Numbered from the stretch's first letter, positions 14,980 to 23,355 are shown. The stretch: 51,296 bases of DNA from Clostridia bacterium (GCA_024692685.1 JAILMJ010000018.1:1-51296); one strand, 5' to 3'. A program made the numbers and translations. Notes: generated by a model from the letters alone, not told the origin.

Positions 14980-16034
14980 TTCAGGCCTCCTGCAGTAAGC
15001 CATGTAATAACTTCGTTTCTTTTTACCGTTGTTATTTTACAGCTGCAAAAACCGTCGGCTGTAACAATTCTGAGGTCATCGCCCGCGCTTTTTTTATCGT
15101 TCATCGCCGCATTTGCAACATCCGCTGCAGTAAACGGCATTTCAGCCGGCAAACCGTATTGCTCCAGGAGCTTAAGAAGCTTATCATAAACATCGCCGCC
15201 GCACAGGCCCTTGTTTACACAGGCCTTAACCATCACAGCCATCCCCATGGCAACGGCTTTGCCGTGGGAAATCGTATAGCCGCTGAGAGCTTCGGCGGAA
15301 TGCCCGAAGGTATGACCGAAATTAAGGAACATACGGCAACCGGTGTCAAACTCATCCTTTTCCACATAATCGCGTTTCATGGAAACGCAGGTAAAAATCA
15401 CATTTTCATATTGCTCGGAAACCGGGATTTCAGATATTGACCCGAACAGTTTCCTGTTGCCTATCATTGCGTATTTTATTATTTCCGCACAGCCGTTTGA
15501 ATACTCCTCCGGCGGCAGGGTTGAGAGGGTGTTCGTATCACAAATCACAACATCGGGCTGGTGAAAACAGCCAACCTGATTTTTGCCGTTATCAAGGTCA
15601 ATTCCGGTTTTTCCGCCGACCGACGAATCAACAGCGGCAAGGAGGGAAGTCGGAATCTGGACAAAGGATATTCCCCTTTGATAGGTTGCGGCGGCAAAGC
15701 CCGCAAGATCTCCCACAACTCCTCCGCCGAGAGCTATCACGGTATCGCTTCTCGTCAGCTTTTCAGAGCACATTCTGTTTACAAGTTCGCCGTAAACGGA
15801 AAGACATTTTGAACTTTCACCGTGCGGAAAAACAAAGTCAACAACCTTGATTCCTTCACGGGAAAGACTGTCGGCAAGTATTGCGCCGTAAATGGGAAAA
15901 ACATTGTCATCGGAGACTATAACCGCCGTTTTCGGCTTTACAGTCCGGGCAATAATCCCGCCCGACTCACGGAGCAGACCGGCACCGATCAAAATATCAT
16001 ATTTTTTTGAAGAATTGACCGTAACTTTCCGCAT
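14976..16034 (-). CDS. aroB: 3-dehydroquinate synthase
   Basis: A 352-residue NAD and metal-dependent cyclase converting DAHP to 3-dehydroquinate. Motifs: ALGGGVVGDLAGFAA (101-115) for NAD, PTSLLAAVDSSVGGKTG (128-144), EIIKYAMI and NFGHTFGHSAEA supplying metal-binding histidines. The ATG lies immediately after the tyrA stop. The gene overlaps aroA by 4 bp. Confidence 0.96.
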   Translation of the reverse strand: MRKVTVNSSKKYDILIGAGLLRESGGIIARTVKPKTAVIVSDDNVFPIYGAILADSLSREGIKVVDFVFPHGESSKCLSVYGELVNRMCSEKLTRSDTVIALGGGVVGDLAGFAAATYQRGISFVQIPTSLLAAVDSSVGGKTGIDLDNGKNQVGCFHQPDVVICDTNTLSTLPPEEYSNGCAEIIKYAMIGNRKLFGSISEIPVSEQYENVIFTCVSMKRDYVEKDEFDTGCRMFLNFGHTFGHSAEALSGYTISHGKAVAMGMAVMVKACVNKGLCGGDVYDKLLKLLEQYGLPAEMPFTAADVANAAMNDKKSAGDDLRIVTADGFCSCKITTVKRNEVITWLTAGGLK

Positions 16035-16865
16035 TTATCCGTCAACCTCTTTTTTAATCCTGCTGCCCTGTTCCAGAAGGTCAATGAGTTTTTCCGTATC
16101 TGAGCTTTCAAGGGCATCTTTATATGAATTCAGGTTTTCTATCAGGTTTTTTATTTCAAAAATCAGATTATCCTTATTTGCCATAAACAGTTCCGCCCAC
16201 ATTTCAGGGTTGAGCCGCGCTACTCTCGTAAGGTCATTGTAGCTTCCGGCGGAAACTCCTGTGTGCTTTTTCACGGTCGGGCTTTTGACAAATGCATTGG
16301 AAACCACATGAGCAAGCTGTGAGGTATAAGCTATTATTTCATCGTGCTCATTTGCAGTGGTAACTGTGATTCTTGAAAAACCAGCAGGAGTGAGCAATTC
16401 TTTTATCCTGTTCAGAATGGCAACGTCGTCATATACCGGTGGAACGATAACCATAGGCGCCCTGACAAACATATTTTCTTTTGAATATTTGTAGCCCGAA
16501 TACTGTGTTCCCGCCATAGGATGGCCTCCGGCGAATGTAAACCCGTATTTTTTCGCGGCTGCCATTCCTCTGCTGACAACTTCTTTTTTTATTCCGCAGC
16601 AGTCAATGACAACAGGCCTTCCGCCTATGTATTTACCGTTTGTTTCCATATATTCCGCAGCCGCTTCGGGGTAAGTGCAGATGAGAACCAAATCGCAGGT
16701 TCCGACATTTTTATCTGTCAGTTTTTCGCTGACAATACCGTCGATTATCGCAAATTTCAGTATTGAGTCATCAGTGTCAGCGGCAATAACCGTATGGCCT
16801 GCTTTATGATACGCCTTTGCGAAGGATCCGCCTATAAGGCCAAGCCCTACGATACCGACTTTCAT
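16035..16865 (-). CDS. tyrA: Prephenate dehydrogenase
   Basis: A 276-residue NAD(P)-dependent enzyme making 4-hydroxyphenylpyruvate from prephenate for tyrosine. The Rossmann loop GLGLIGGS is at 7-14. Substrate-site stretches are GGHPMAGTQYSGY and the helical TSQLAHVVSNAFV. There is no fused chorismate mutase and no ACT domain, so tyrosine control probably acts elsewhere. Its ATG shares one base with the aroF stop (TGATG), implying coupled translation. Confidence 0.94.
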   Translation of the reverse strand: MKVGIVGLGLIGGSFAKAYHKAGHTVIAADTDDSILKFAIIDGIVSEKLTDKNVGTCDLVLICTYPEAAAEYMETNGKYIGGRPVVIDCCGIKKEVVSRGMAAAKKYGFTFAGGHPMAGTQYSGYKYSKENMFVRAPMVIVPPVYDDVAILNRIKELLTPAGFSRITVTTANEHDEIIAYTSQLAHVVSNAFVKSPTVKKHTGVSAGSYNDLTRVARLNPEMWAELFMANKDNLIFEIKNLIENLNSYKDALESSDTEKLIDLLEQGSRIKKEVDG

Positions 16866-17863
16866 CAGATTACACCTCTGATTGCTTCAACTTTTCTGAC
16901 GAGCTCCGCATATTCTTCCGGGCGGAGTGATTGTGCTCCGTCGCAAAGGGCGTGAGGAGGATCGTTATGAACCTCTATAATCAATCCGTCACAGCCGCAC
17001 GCCGTTGCCGCCATTGCCATGGGAGAAACCATACGGGCAATTCCGGTAGCGTGACTGGGATCCACAATAACGGGAAGATGAGAAAGCTCGTGAAGCATGG
17101 GAACCGCAGCAAGATCAAGCGTGTTTCTCAGGTAGTCGCTGTAAGTCCTGATTCCTCTTTCGCAAAGGATTACATTTTCATTGCCGCTCGCCATAATATA
17201 CTCAGCGCTCATAAGCAATTCCTTGAGCGTATTGGCGAGACCTCGTTTAAGAAGAATCGGCTTGCCTGTGCGTCCGAGTTCCTTAAGGAGGTCAAAGTTC
17301 TGCATATTTCTCGCGCCGACCTGAAGGACATCTATATCTTCAAAGAGCGGAAGATCCGAAACACTCATTATCTCGGTAACAATGGGTAACCCGGTTTCTT
17401 TTCTGGCAATTTTCAGAAGTTCAATGCCTTCACCTTTAAGTCCCTGGAAATCATAGGGGGAAGTTCTCGGCTTGAAGGCACCGCCTCTGAGAAGATTCGC
17501 ACCTGCCTCTTTGACGGCTTTGGCAACATATACTATCTGCTCTTCATTCTCAACCGAGCAGGGTCCTGCTATCAGAGCAAAGTTGCCGCCGCCTATTTTC
17601 ACATCCCCGACACTTATTATGGTATCGTCGGGATGAAACTTCCTGTTGCAGCATTTGAAAGTTTCAGTTACTCTTTTTACCGATTCAACTATATCAAGAC
17701 TTTCTATAAGATCGGTATCGACCTTTGTTGTGTCTCCGATAAGACCGAGGACTGTCTGATATGCACCGGTGGAAATATGAACGCCGAGGCCCATATCCTT
17801 GAACCAGTCAATAAGCTGACTTTGTTTTTCATCCTGAGTTCCCTGTTTTAATACAACAATCAT
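16865..17863 (-). CDS. aroF: 3-deoxy-7-phosphoheptulonate (DAHP) synthase, AroF/type I-beta
   Basis: A 332-residue enzyme committing PEP and erythrose 4-phosphate to the shikimate pathway. Residues 1-70 form the ferredoxin-like (FL) regulatory domain typical of this subgroup. The barrel follows, with AGPCSVE (99-105), RGGAFKPRTSP (126-136), LLKRGLANT, LCERGIRTY and VIVDPSHATG. The FL domain is where aromatic amino acids usually inhibit related enzymes. It is the first gene of the operon, about 33 bp after an attenuator-like terminator that follows an aromatic-rich leader peptide. Confidence 0.96.
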   Translation of the reverse strand: MIVVLKQGTQDEKQSQLIDWFKDMGLGVHISTGAYQTVLGLIGDTTKVDTDLIESLDIVESVKRVTETFKCCNRKFHPDDTIISVGDVKIGGGNFALIAGPCSVENEEQIVYVAKAVKEAGANLLRGGAFKPRTSPYDFQGLKGEGIELLKIARKETGLPIVTEIMSVSDLPLFEDIDVLQVGARNMQNFDLLKELGRTGKPILLKRGLANTLKELLMSAEYIMASGNENVILCERGIRTYSDYLRNTLDLAAVPMLHELSHLPVIVDPSHATGIARMVSPMAMAATACGCDGLIIEVHNDPPHALCDGAQSLRPEEYAELVRKVEAIRGVI

Positions 17864-17895
17864 TTGTCTACCTTCTTTTCAGTGATTTCAAATAT

Positions 17896-17929
17896 AAAAA
17901 GTGCGGCACAGGGTAATCTGTGTCGCACT
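17896..17929 (-). terminator. Attenuator terminator of the aro operon leader
   Basis: On the minus strand GTGCG-A-CACAG and CTGTG-C-CGCAC pair as two 5-bp blocks around an internal mismatch, closing on a loop of ATTACC, and are followed at once by five T. It lies between the leader peptide and aroF, within the same transcript, so it must be read through for the operon to be expressed. Confidence 0.85.
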
Positions 17930-17954
17930 CAACTTATGAACCGATTATCATAAA

Positions 17955-18044
17955 TTATTTGCACCGCAAATTGACCCTACTATTTTCAATAGTAAAGTAA
18001 AAGCCATACCAGAAATATTCAACGGTGCAATTGTATGTGGCCAT
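17955..18044 (-). CDS. Aromatic-rich leader peptide controlling the aro operon
   Basis: A 29-codon ORF with GGGAG 8 bases before ATG. Its middle reads EYFWYGFYF, so seven of nine codons are for Phe, Tyr or Trp, and an earlier Tyr is at residue 4. An ACTATT/AATAGT hairpin with loop GAA begins a few codons after this cluster. TTGCACCG near the start of the ORF (18023-18030 on the complement) can pair fully with CGGTGCAA near its end (17959-17966). A terminator follows, then aroF. This is the classical layout of a ribosome-mediated attenuator that senses charged tRNA-Phe, -Tyr and -Trp. An exact antiterminator was not resolved by eye. Confidence 0.85.
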   Translation of the reverse strand: MATYNCTVEYFWYGFYFTIENSRVNLRCK

Positions 18045-18079
18045 TTGTTTTCTCCCTTAAACCAAATCCCGGAAAGAAC

Positions 18080-18107
18080 TTGATAATTCCCGAAAAAGTG
18101 GTAAAAT
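18080..18107 (+). promoter_or_regulatory. Probable bioY promoter, interleaved with the aro promoter
   Basis: TTGATA (18080-18085) and TAAAAT (18102-18107) are 16 bp apart on the plus strand. Initiation near 18114 would fall between the -10 boxes of the two opposing promoters, so the two transcription units overlap at their 5' ends and may interfere. No BirA operator of the usual GTTAAC type was seen. Confidence 0.5.
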
Positions 18108-18124
18108 GCTAAGTAATTGTCAGT

Positions 18125-18153
18125 AGAATAGCACTTTTTTCGCAACTTGTCAA
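18125..18153 (-). promoter_or_regulatory. Promoter of the aro operon
   Basis: On the minus strand TTGACA (18148-18153) and TATTCT (18125-18130) are 17 bp apart, a near-consensus sigma-A promoter. Transcription would begin near 18118, about 75 bases before the leader peptide start. Confidence 0.75.
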
Positions 18154-18182
18154 TACCGAAAAAGAAAAACGGAGAAAAAATA

Positions 18183-18731
18183 ATGAGCAAAACGCAAACA
18201 AATCTGAAAAGTCTGAGTCAGATAGCTGTCACCGGCGCCTTTCTCGCAATATGTGCACAGATAGCTGTTCCGGCTCCCGTTCCGTTTACCATGCAAACCT
18301 TCGGAATATTCACAGCCCTTAAACTGCTGGGAGGAAAAAAAGGAACAGTTTCCATATTCATATATATTCTTCTCGGCGCTTTCGGCGCCCCTGTTTTTGC
18401 TTCATTCAGAGGCGGAGGAGGAGTCCTTGCGGGTCCGACGGGCGGATACATTGCAGGCTTTCTTATTACGGGATTGCTTTATCTGGCCTTTGAAAAAATT
18501 TGTAAAAACAGCATTTCAAAAAACATCGTGCTTGCCGCAGGCCTTGCGCTATGCTATCTTTTCGGCACTGTATGGTATGCGCACGTGCTTGGTTCAAGAG
18601 GAGAAACCGTTATATTTACCCAAGCTCTTCTCACCTGCGTAGTTCCCTATCTTATTCCCGACGCGCTTAAACTTGCGCTGTCGGAAGTTCTGTGCAGAAG
18701 GCTTAAAAAAATATCATACTTCAAAAACTGA
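18183..18731 (+). CDS. bioY: Biotin transporter BioY (ECF substrate-binding subunit)
   Basis: A 182-residue integral membrane protein with about six hydrophobic segments. The family motif region VPAPVPFTMQTFG (residues 24-37) and the Gly-rich GAFGAPVFASFRGGGGVLAGPTGGY loop are characteristic of BioY, which binds biotin and works with the shared ECF energizing module. The ATG at 18183 follows CGGAG at 8 bases; upstream in-frame starts lie inside the promoter region. No bioM/bioN genes are adjacent. Confidence 0.94.
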   Translation: MSKTQTNLKSLSQIAVTGAFLAICAQIAVPAPVPFTMQTFGIFTALKLLGGKKGTVSIFIYILLGAFGAPVFASFRGGGGVLAGPTGGYIAGFLITGLLYLAFEKICKNSISKNIVLAAGLALCYLFGTVWYAHVLGSRGETVIFTQALLTCVVPYLIPDALKLALSEVLCRRLKKISYFKN

Positions 18732-18739
18732 CAAAGCTG

Positions 18740-18764
18740 CGCTGTGCATGGATATTGCACAGCG
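18740..18764. terminator. Terminator between bioY and the convergent flavoprotein gene
   Basis: CGCTGTGCA (18740-18748) and TGCACAGCG (18756-18764) form a perfect 9-bp stem. CTGTTGTTT follows on the plus strand. It can serve both convergent genes, though the T-run is imperfect. Confidence 0.65.
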
Positions 18765-18782
18765 CTGTTGTTTATATACCTG

Positions 18783-19259
18783 TTATTTTTCATTTACCAG
18801 TTTTCCGCAGATATGCTCCGGTGTGATTGCAAAGCAAAGAGTCGACGCGGCAAACTTTTTGATTTCGTTCTCGATATAATCTGAGTCATCGGTATATTTA
18901 TAACTCAATTCTCTGCTTATCTCAACGGTTTTCTCAAATGAATCAATCAGAGTGACCCTGCCGAAAACTACAACGCTCTTTATGTTCAGAGCCCATTCGC
19001 CGGGCTTGCGATATCCGCTGTCATAAACGCAGAACGAAACCTTTCCGTCTCTTTTAAGCGCGTCGATTTTATGGCCGTTTCTGCCGGAATGAAAGTATAT
19101 TTTTCTGTCAGTATCGGAATAATAAAAATTCATCGGCATTCCGTAAGGATAACCGTCATCGCCGTTTACGCAAAGCACTCCACGAGGCTCTTTTCTCAGT
19201 ATTTCCAGACACTCATCCGGAGTGAGCGCCTGCTTTTTTCTTGTCAATTCTCTGAACAT
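18783..19259 (-). CDS. Pyridoxamine 5'-phosphate oxidase-family flavoprotein (NimA-like)
   Basis: A 158-residue protein starting MFRELTRKKQALTPDECLEIL, the typical opening of NimA-like FMN-binding split-barrel proteins. PYGMPMNFYYSDTDRKIYFHSGRNGHKID carries the strand and FMN-contact pattern, followed by VVVFGRVTLID. Related proteins include nitroimidazole reductases, but many have unknown substrates. It starts 3 bases after the thioesterase stop and lacks a clear ribosome binding site, suggesting coupled translation. Confidence 0.85.
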   Translation of the reverse strand: MFRELTRKKQALTPDECLEILRKEPRGVLCVNGDDGYPYGMPMNFYYSDTDRKIYFHSGRNGHKIDALKRDGKVSFCVYDSGYRKPGEWALNIKSVVVFGRVTLIDSFEKTVEISRELSYKYTDDSDYIENEIKKFAASTLCFAITPEHICGKLVNEK

Positions 19260-19262
19260 AAC

Positions 19263-19661
19263 TCAAAGTTTGTGTGCTATCGCAGTATATTGAGCTATAT
19301 CTCTGCCCGTATCGTCAACCACATCCACATTGATGACGGTGGAGGTTCTTCCGCTTTTTCTGCACTTCGCTTTTGCTGTAAGTTTTGTGCCCTTGGGAGC
19401 GCTGAGATAAATGATATCCACCTGCTGAGCTACCGAAGGCGAATGAATCTGATTTGAAAGAATTGCAAAAGCAAAATCGGCAAGAGTAAAAGTAACTCCG
19501 CCCATAACCCCTCCGAGAGCATTCCTGTGGTTTTCACCTAAAACCATGCTGCAAACGGAGTAATCCTCACCAAGATCCTCAAGCACCATACCGTTTGTAG
19601 TGGCAAATTTATCTCCTTTGAAAAACTCCGCGGCTTCGCTCACCGATTTATAAGTCCCCAT
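19263..19661 (-). CDS. PaaI-type hotdog-fold thioesterase
   Basis: A 132-residue single-domain protein. NHRNALGGVMGGVTFTLADFAFAI is the hotdog central helix with its Gly-rich lead-in (N-x-x-G-x-x-H/GG pattern) and VDIIYLSAPKGTKLTAKAKC is the conserved strand pair. It probably hydrolyses small aromatic or acyl-CoA thioesters. AAGGAG precedes the ATG. It is co-directional with, and nearly touching, the flavoprotein gene. Confidence 0.85.
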   Translation of the reverse strand: MGTYKSVSEAAEFFKGDKFATTNGMVLEDLGEDYSVCSMVLGENHRNALGGVMGGVTFTLADFAFAILSNQIHSPSVAQQVDIIYLSAPKGTKLTAKAKCRKSGRTSTVINVDVVDDTGRDIAQYTAIAHKL

Positions 19662-19795
19662 ATTTTTCTCCTTATATTTTCTGTTGATTTTATCTGCACC
19701 ATTTTACCACAGAGAAGGTTCAATTTAAAGTAAAATTTTCAGGGCAGGTAATTTTATGTGATTTTCATACCTATATACCTGTAAAAAATAATTAT

Positions 19796-19824
19796 TTGAC
19801 TGAAATTAAAAGAGGTGATATAAT
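19796..19824 (+). promoter_or_regulatory. Near-consensus sigma-A promoter for the zinc-ribbon operon
   Basis: TTGACT (19796-19801) and a perfect TATAAT (19819-19824) are 17 bp apart. Initiation near 19831 fixes the downstream translation start at or after 19857 and rules out the TTG at 19830. Confidence 0.85.
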
Positions 19825-19859
19825 AAAATTTGTATAAATTTCCGAAAGGGGAGATTTTG

Positions 19860-20726
19860 TTGAATTGTCCGAAATGCGGCGGATATATTCCCTTTTACGA
19901 CCTGAAGCCGAACTGCAGGCACTGCGGTGTAAATATTATGTATTACATACAGAATGACGGCCTTATGCGTGACGCGAAGCGCACCGAGCTTGAATCAGCG
20001 GTTGCAAGGATGATAATCGCGCGTATAAAAGCGGAATTCATCGGAGGCAAACTGCAGATAATGCGTATGATAGCGGTAATTGCCTCGCTGTGCGCGTTAA
20101 TGATTCCGTATGCCTCGGCAAGCTACACGATGCCGTTTTTTGAGAGAAAGCTTTCCGTCGGTCTGATAGGTATAATACAGTCCTTCGGTAATGGTCTGGC
20201 GGTTCTTGTCCCCAAACTCCTCGGCAGCACGCTCTTTGCCGCCGGCACGAGAAACGCGGTTATTGCCGCCGCTTTTATGCTGGTTATAACAATTATAAAT
20301 TTGCTTATATTTGCGGCGTTCTTCCTTGGATTTCTCAACCTCACCTCCGCCGCAAAGTTTATGAAAAACGCTTCTCTGGTCGGCGCGGCTGCCGCGCTTG
20401 CGGGGCAGATAGCCGTTATCATTATGAAAATGACCTTTTCAGATGCGGCAGGAAGCGGTTTCTCACCGGGATTCGGCGCAATTGTGTCAGCGGTTCTGTT
20501 TGCCGTTATCTACTATATAAACCGCTCTCTGCTGAAAAAAGGTATCGAGCCCGAATACCGCGAGAATGATCTGAAACGTAAAGAAATGCTGAAAAAAGTA
20601 CGAAAAGGCGAAATCAATCTTGACGATCTCCCGGTACCCATTTTTGAGAGCGAAGAGGAACATAAGGAGAGAATGAAAGCTCTTGAAGAGGCACTCAAAG
20701 CAGAAGAGGAGGGCAAGGAATTATGA
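19860..20726 (+). CDS. Membrane protein with N-terminal zinc ribbon (unknown function)
   Basis: A 288-residue protein starting with TTG 6 bases after GGGGAG (the TTG at 19857 is also possible). Residues 3-22 form a zinc ribbon: Cys3, Cys6, Cys19 and Cys22 in CPKCGGYIP and CRHCG. A helical linker leads to at least four hydrophobic segments between about 72 and 215 (for example FMLVITIINLLIFAAFFLGF). The C-terminus is a long charged tail rich in Glu and Lys. I recognise no family. The next gene overlaps it by 4 bp, so the two are produced together. It may be a membrane protein sensing or assisting the transporter downstream. Confidence 0.7.
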   Translation: MNCPKCGGYIPFYDLKPNCRHCGVNIMYYIQNDGLMRDAKRTELESAVARMIIARIKAEFIGGKLQIMRMIAVIASLCALMIPYASASYTMPFFERKLSVGLIGIIQSFGNGLAVLVPKLLGSTLFAAGTRNAVIAAAFMLVITIINLLIFAAFFLGFLNLTSAAKFMKNASLVGAAAALAGQIAVIIMKMTFSDAAGSGFSPGFGAIVSAVLFAVIYYINRSLLKKGIEPEYRENDLKRKEMLKKVRKGEINLDDLPVPIFESEEEHKERMKALEEALKAEEEGKEL

Positions 20727-21835
20727 GTAAACCCATGAAGAAATCCTCTAGGATCATACTCGGAGTGTTTACGGTTGTCCTTCTGCTCGGCGCCTGTTTC
20801 GGTTCTGTCGGTCTCTATGCAAAAAAGGCCCTGAACAAGCCGAAATTTATCAAACCGGAGGACGCGCCGATTGCTTCGGCTTCCCGGCTCCCGTCACAGC
20901 AACAGGAAGCATACGAACTGATTATGCGCGTTTATACCGATACTGTTAACGCAGATGATATCGAAGGCAACTGGCACACCGAGGCCGAAATAAACGGCGA
21001 TATAGTAACACCGTTTTCACAGGCTGATAATGCAATCATTTCGTATGCAAAGGGCGATATCGCCGGTAAAATCTCAGAACTCTATCCTTCCGCATCGGGA
21101 GTAAAAATGACCGAGGCAGAGGATATACCGGATATAAGAGTACCTGCCTCTGATATCACGGGATTCACCGCCGAGTGCGGCAAAACAGATGAAAACGGCA
21201 ATGTGACAGAAGATGATTACTATTTCATCACATTGACGGTAAACCCGGATGCGGTCAAGGACGACAAGATTACCGAAAGTGATATTTTCAGCAGCATAAA
21301 AGATGGCTTTAAAGAAGTTTTCACCGTTGATGAAGCGGATATAAAACTCAAAAGCGTTGTTTACAGCTTCAGAATTGACCGTGTTACCGACGATTTGCTG
21401 AACGCCGAAATTACCCGGGAATATGACGCCAAAGCAAAGATTACTCTCACAGATAAGTATTCCGCTCTTGTGCCCGGTGAATCAAGCAAACAGGCGGAAA
21501 CAGAATTTCCGTATAAAGCGGTCACCAAGATGAGTTTTTCCCATTACGGCGCAAAATTCACCCAGCGTTCGATGGCAGTCAGCCCCAATGATATTAAAGC
21601 CCTGCCTGCTTCGGTTACCGTTAATTCCGAGACTACAAAAGATGATTACAAACTTACCTTTGAGCCGTCTGCTCAGGGATATGTCACTATCGATGAGGAC
21701 GGTGTAATGACCGTTGAAAAAGCGAGTGAAACTCCCATTATTATCACTATGACTCTTGATTATGACGGCCACATATATACCGATGAACTGACTGTTTACA
21801 TTACGGAACTGGAGGTGGAAACAAATGTCGGATAA
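20723..21835 (+). CDS. Membrane-anchored extracytoplasmic protein (unknown function)
   Basis: A 370-residue protein with one N-terminal hydrophobic segment (IILGVFTVVLLLGACFGSVG, about 10-30) after a basic start, which probably anchors it with the rest outside. The body is acidic and beta-rich. The last 90 residues resemble a bacterial Ig-like (Big) domain, with SVTVNSETTKDDYKLTF followed by DEDGVMTVEKAS. No catalytic motif is visible. The Cys in LLLGACFG sits in a lipobox-like position, so it could be a lipoprotein. It overlaps both neighbours (4 bp and 11 bp). Confidence 0.65.
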   Translation: MSKPMKKSSRIILGVFTVVLLLGACFGSVGLYAKKALNKPKFIKPEDAPIASASRLPSQQQEAYELIMRVYTDTVNADDIEGNWHTEAEINGDIVTPFSQADNAIISYAKGDIAGKISELYPSASGVKMTEAEDIPDIRVPASDITGFTAECGKTDENGNVTEDDYYFITLTVNPDAVKDDKITESDIFSSIKDGFKEVFTVDEADIKLKSVVYSFRIDRVTDDLLNAEITREYDAKAKITLTDKYSALVPGESSKQAETEFPYKAVTKMSFSHYGAKFTQRSMAVSPNDIKALPASVTVNSETTKDDYKLTFEPSAQGYVTIDEDGVMTVEKASETPIIITMTLDYDGHIYTDELTVYITELEVETNVG

Positions 21836-23351
21836 TGCCAACGCCACCGAGCGTGTTGATGTAAAAGAAGCTGCCGAACAGAACGCGAACAAGAATATTT
21901 ATCGCAGCTTCAATTACGTCGGCACCAAAGAGACCATTGCTTATCTGTTTAATGACTGGTCAAACACCTTCAGCGGTATAGGATACGGCGAGAGATATAT
22001 CTGGGATGTTGTCAAAATCGATTTCGGCATTGCCGCGGTTGTCAGCCTTTTTACCGGGGCGTGGGATATCATAAACGATACTTTCATCTCCGCGATAGTT
22101 GACAATACCCGTACAAGAATCGGTAAATTCCGCCCCTACCTCGTAGGATTCCAGATTCCCATGACTTTTATAGGCCTTCTGTATTGGTTCATACCCTACT
22201 TTTTCCCCAATACCGCTGCGACCTATGTGCCAAAGCTTGTTTTCTACTATATTTTCAGTGTGTTCACTGAAACGGCGAATACTTTCACAGGTGTTGCAAA
22301 GAGCGGATATATGAGCACCATAACGCCGAATCCGAATGAACGTATCCGTCTTATCACCCTCGCCGAGCTGCTTACAGGATATATGGGCGAAGATATGCCG
22401 AGATACATTTTCGGCTTCATGTACGATATGGTTACAACCGGCAGATGGAAGGTTCAGCTGCGCACCATATTTATGGGAATGGGCGTCACCTGTGCCGTTA
22501 TCTCCTCGGCGTTCACTCTGTGGTTCTTCCTGGTTTCAAAAGAGAGAGTTCCGCAGAGCATAGAAAAGCCAAATGTTAAAGAAGGCTTAAAAGCGATTGT
22601 CACAAACTACCCCGTTTTGCTCATGTGCCTGAGTGAATTCCTGCAGGGATTCGGCGTAGGCACCAGCCAGGATAACTACTGGATAGATGTTTTCGGCGAA
22701 AATTCAATGATAAACACTCTCAAGGCTCTCGTCAGCGGTATTTCCGGCCCGATCGGAAGCATAAGCTACGCGTTTGTTGCTCCCCTCAGAAAGCGATTCT
22801 CATCAAAATTTCTCTGGGTCGGCTCGGATATGTACGGCGATATGATCTCGTTGGCGTTTTTCCTGATAGGCATTACAAACAAGAATTATCTTAAACTTAA
22901 ACCGATGCTCACCGCCTACGGCTTTTCGGAGTTCCTCTCCAAGCTTCTCTTTGGCGTGAATAAGGTTATTAACGCCGACCTCTGGAACGAAGCAATGGAC
23001 TACTGCGAATGGAAACACGGCTACCGTATGGAGGCAACAACCGGTGTTGCCAAGAATCTTGTTATAAAGCTCGAGCGTACGTTTATGAACTCTATCAACC
23101 TCTTTGTTATGAAGAAGGTCGGTTATGTTCAGGGCCTCAAGGTCGGCACACAGGATGCCAGAACGAAGAAGTGGCTGTTCTACCTGAGCACGGTTGTTCC
23201 CCTCGTCACCAGCGCCCTGGGCATTGTACCCAAGATGCTTTGGCCGATTTCAAAGAAGAAACGTACCCAGATGTATTATGAGCTTTCGGAACACAGAAAC
23301 AGAGCTGTTACCGATTATGTTAACAGCCTGAAAGAGGACGAAAACGCATAA
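21825..23351 (+). CDS. GPH/MFS-type transporter-like protein
   Basis: A 508-residue polytopic membrane protein with about ten or more hydrophobic segments. GAWDIINDTFISAIVDNTRTRIGKFRPYLV matches the loop 2-3 signature of glycoside-pentoside-hexuronide (MFS_2) symporters, and NEAMDYCEWKHGYRMEATTG resembles their central loop. That group usually takes up sugars with Na+ or H+. The N-terminal 45 residues are polar and the sequence is divergent, so the substrate is unknown. It is the third gene of a tightly overlapping operon with two uncharacterised membrane proteins, which is not the usual neighbourhood of a sugar symporter. Confidence 0.75.
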   Translation: MSDNANATERVDVKEAAEQNANKNIYRSFNYVGTKETIAYLFNDWSNTFSGIGYGERYIWDVVKIDFGIAAVVSLFTGAWDIINDTFISAIVDNTRTRIGKFRPYLVGFQIPMTFIGLLYWFIPYFFPNTAATYVPKLVFYYIFSVFTETANTFTGVAKSGYMSTITPNPNERIRLITLAELLTGYMGEDMPRYIFGFMYDMVTTGRWKVQLRTIFMGMGVTCAVISSAFTLWFFLVSKERVPQSIEKPNVKEGLKAIVTNYPVLLMCLSEFLQGFGVGTSQDNYWIDVFGENSMINTLKALVSGISGPIGSISYAFVAPLRKRFSSKFLWVGSDMYGDMISLAFFLIGITNKNYLKLKPMLTAYGFSEFLSKLLFGVNKVINADLWNEAMDYCEWKHGYRMEATTGVAKNLVIKLERTFMNSINLFVMKKVGYVQGLKVGTQDARTKKWLFYLSTVVPLVTSALGIVPKMLWPISKKKRTQMYYELSEHRNRAVTDYVNSLKEDENA

Positions 23352-23355
23352 AAAC

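Noticed and set aside
17864-18120. T-box riboswitch upstream of aroF
   Set aside because: No T-box consensus sequence or specifier stem was seen; the leader peptide and terminator explain the region better.
18147-18182. Longer N-terminus for BioY starting at TTG 18147
   Set aside because: That segment lies in the aro promoter, and the ATG at 18183 has a well-placed ribosome binding site and the usual family start.
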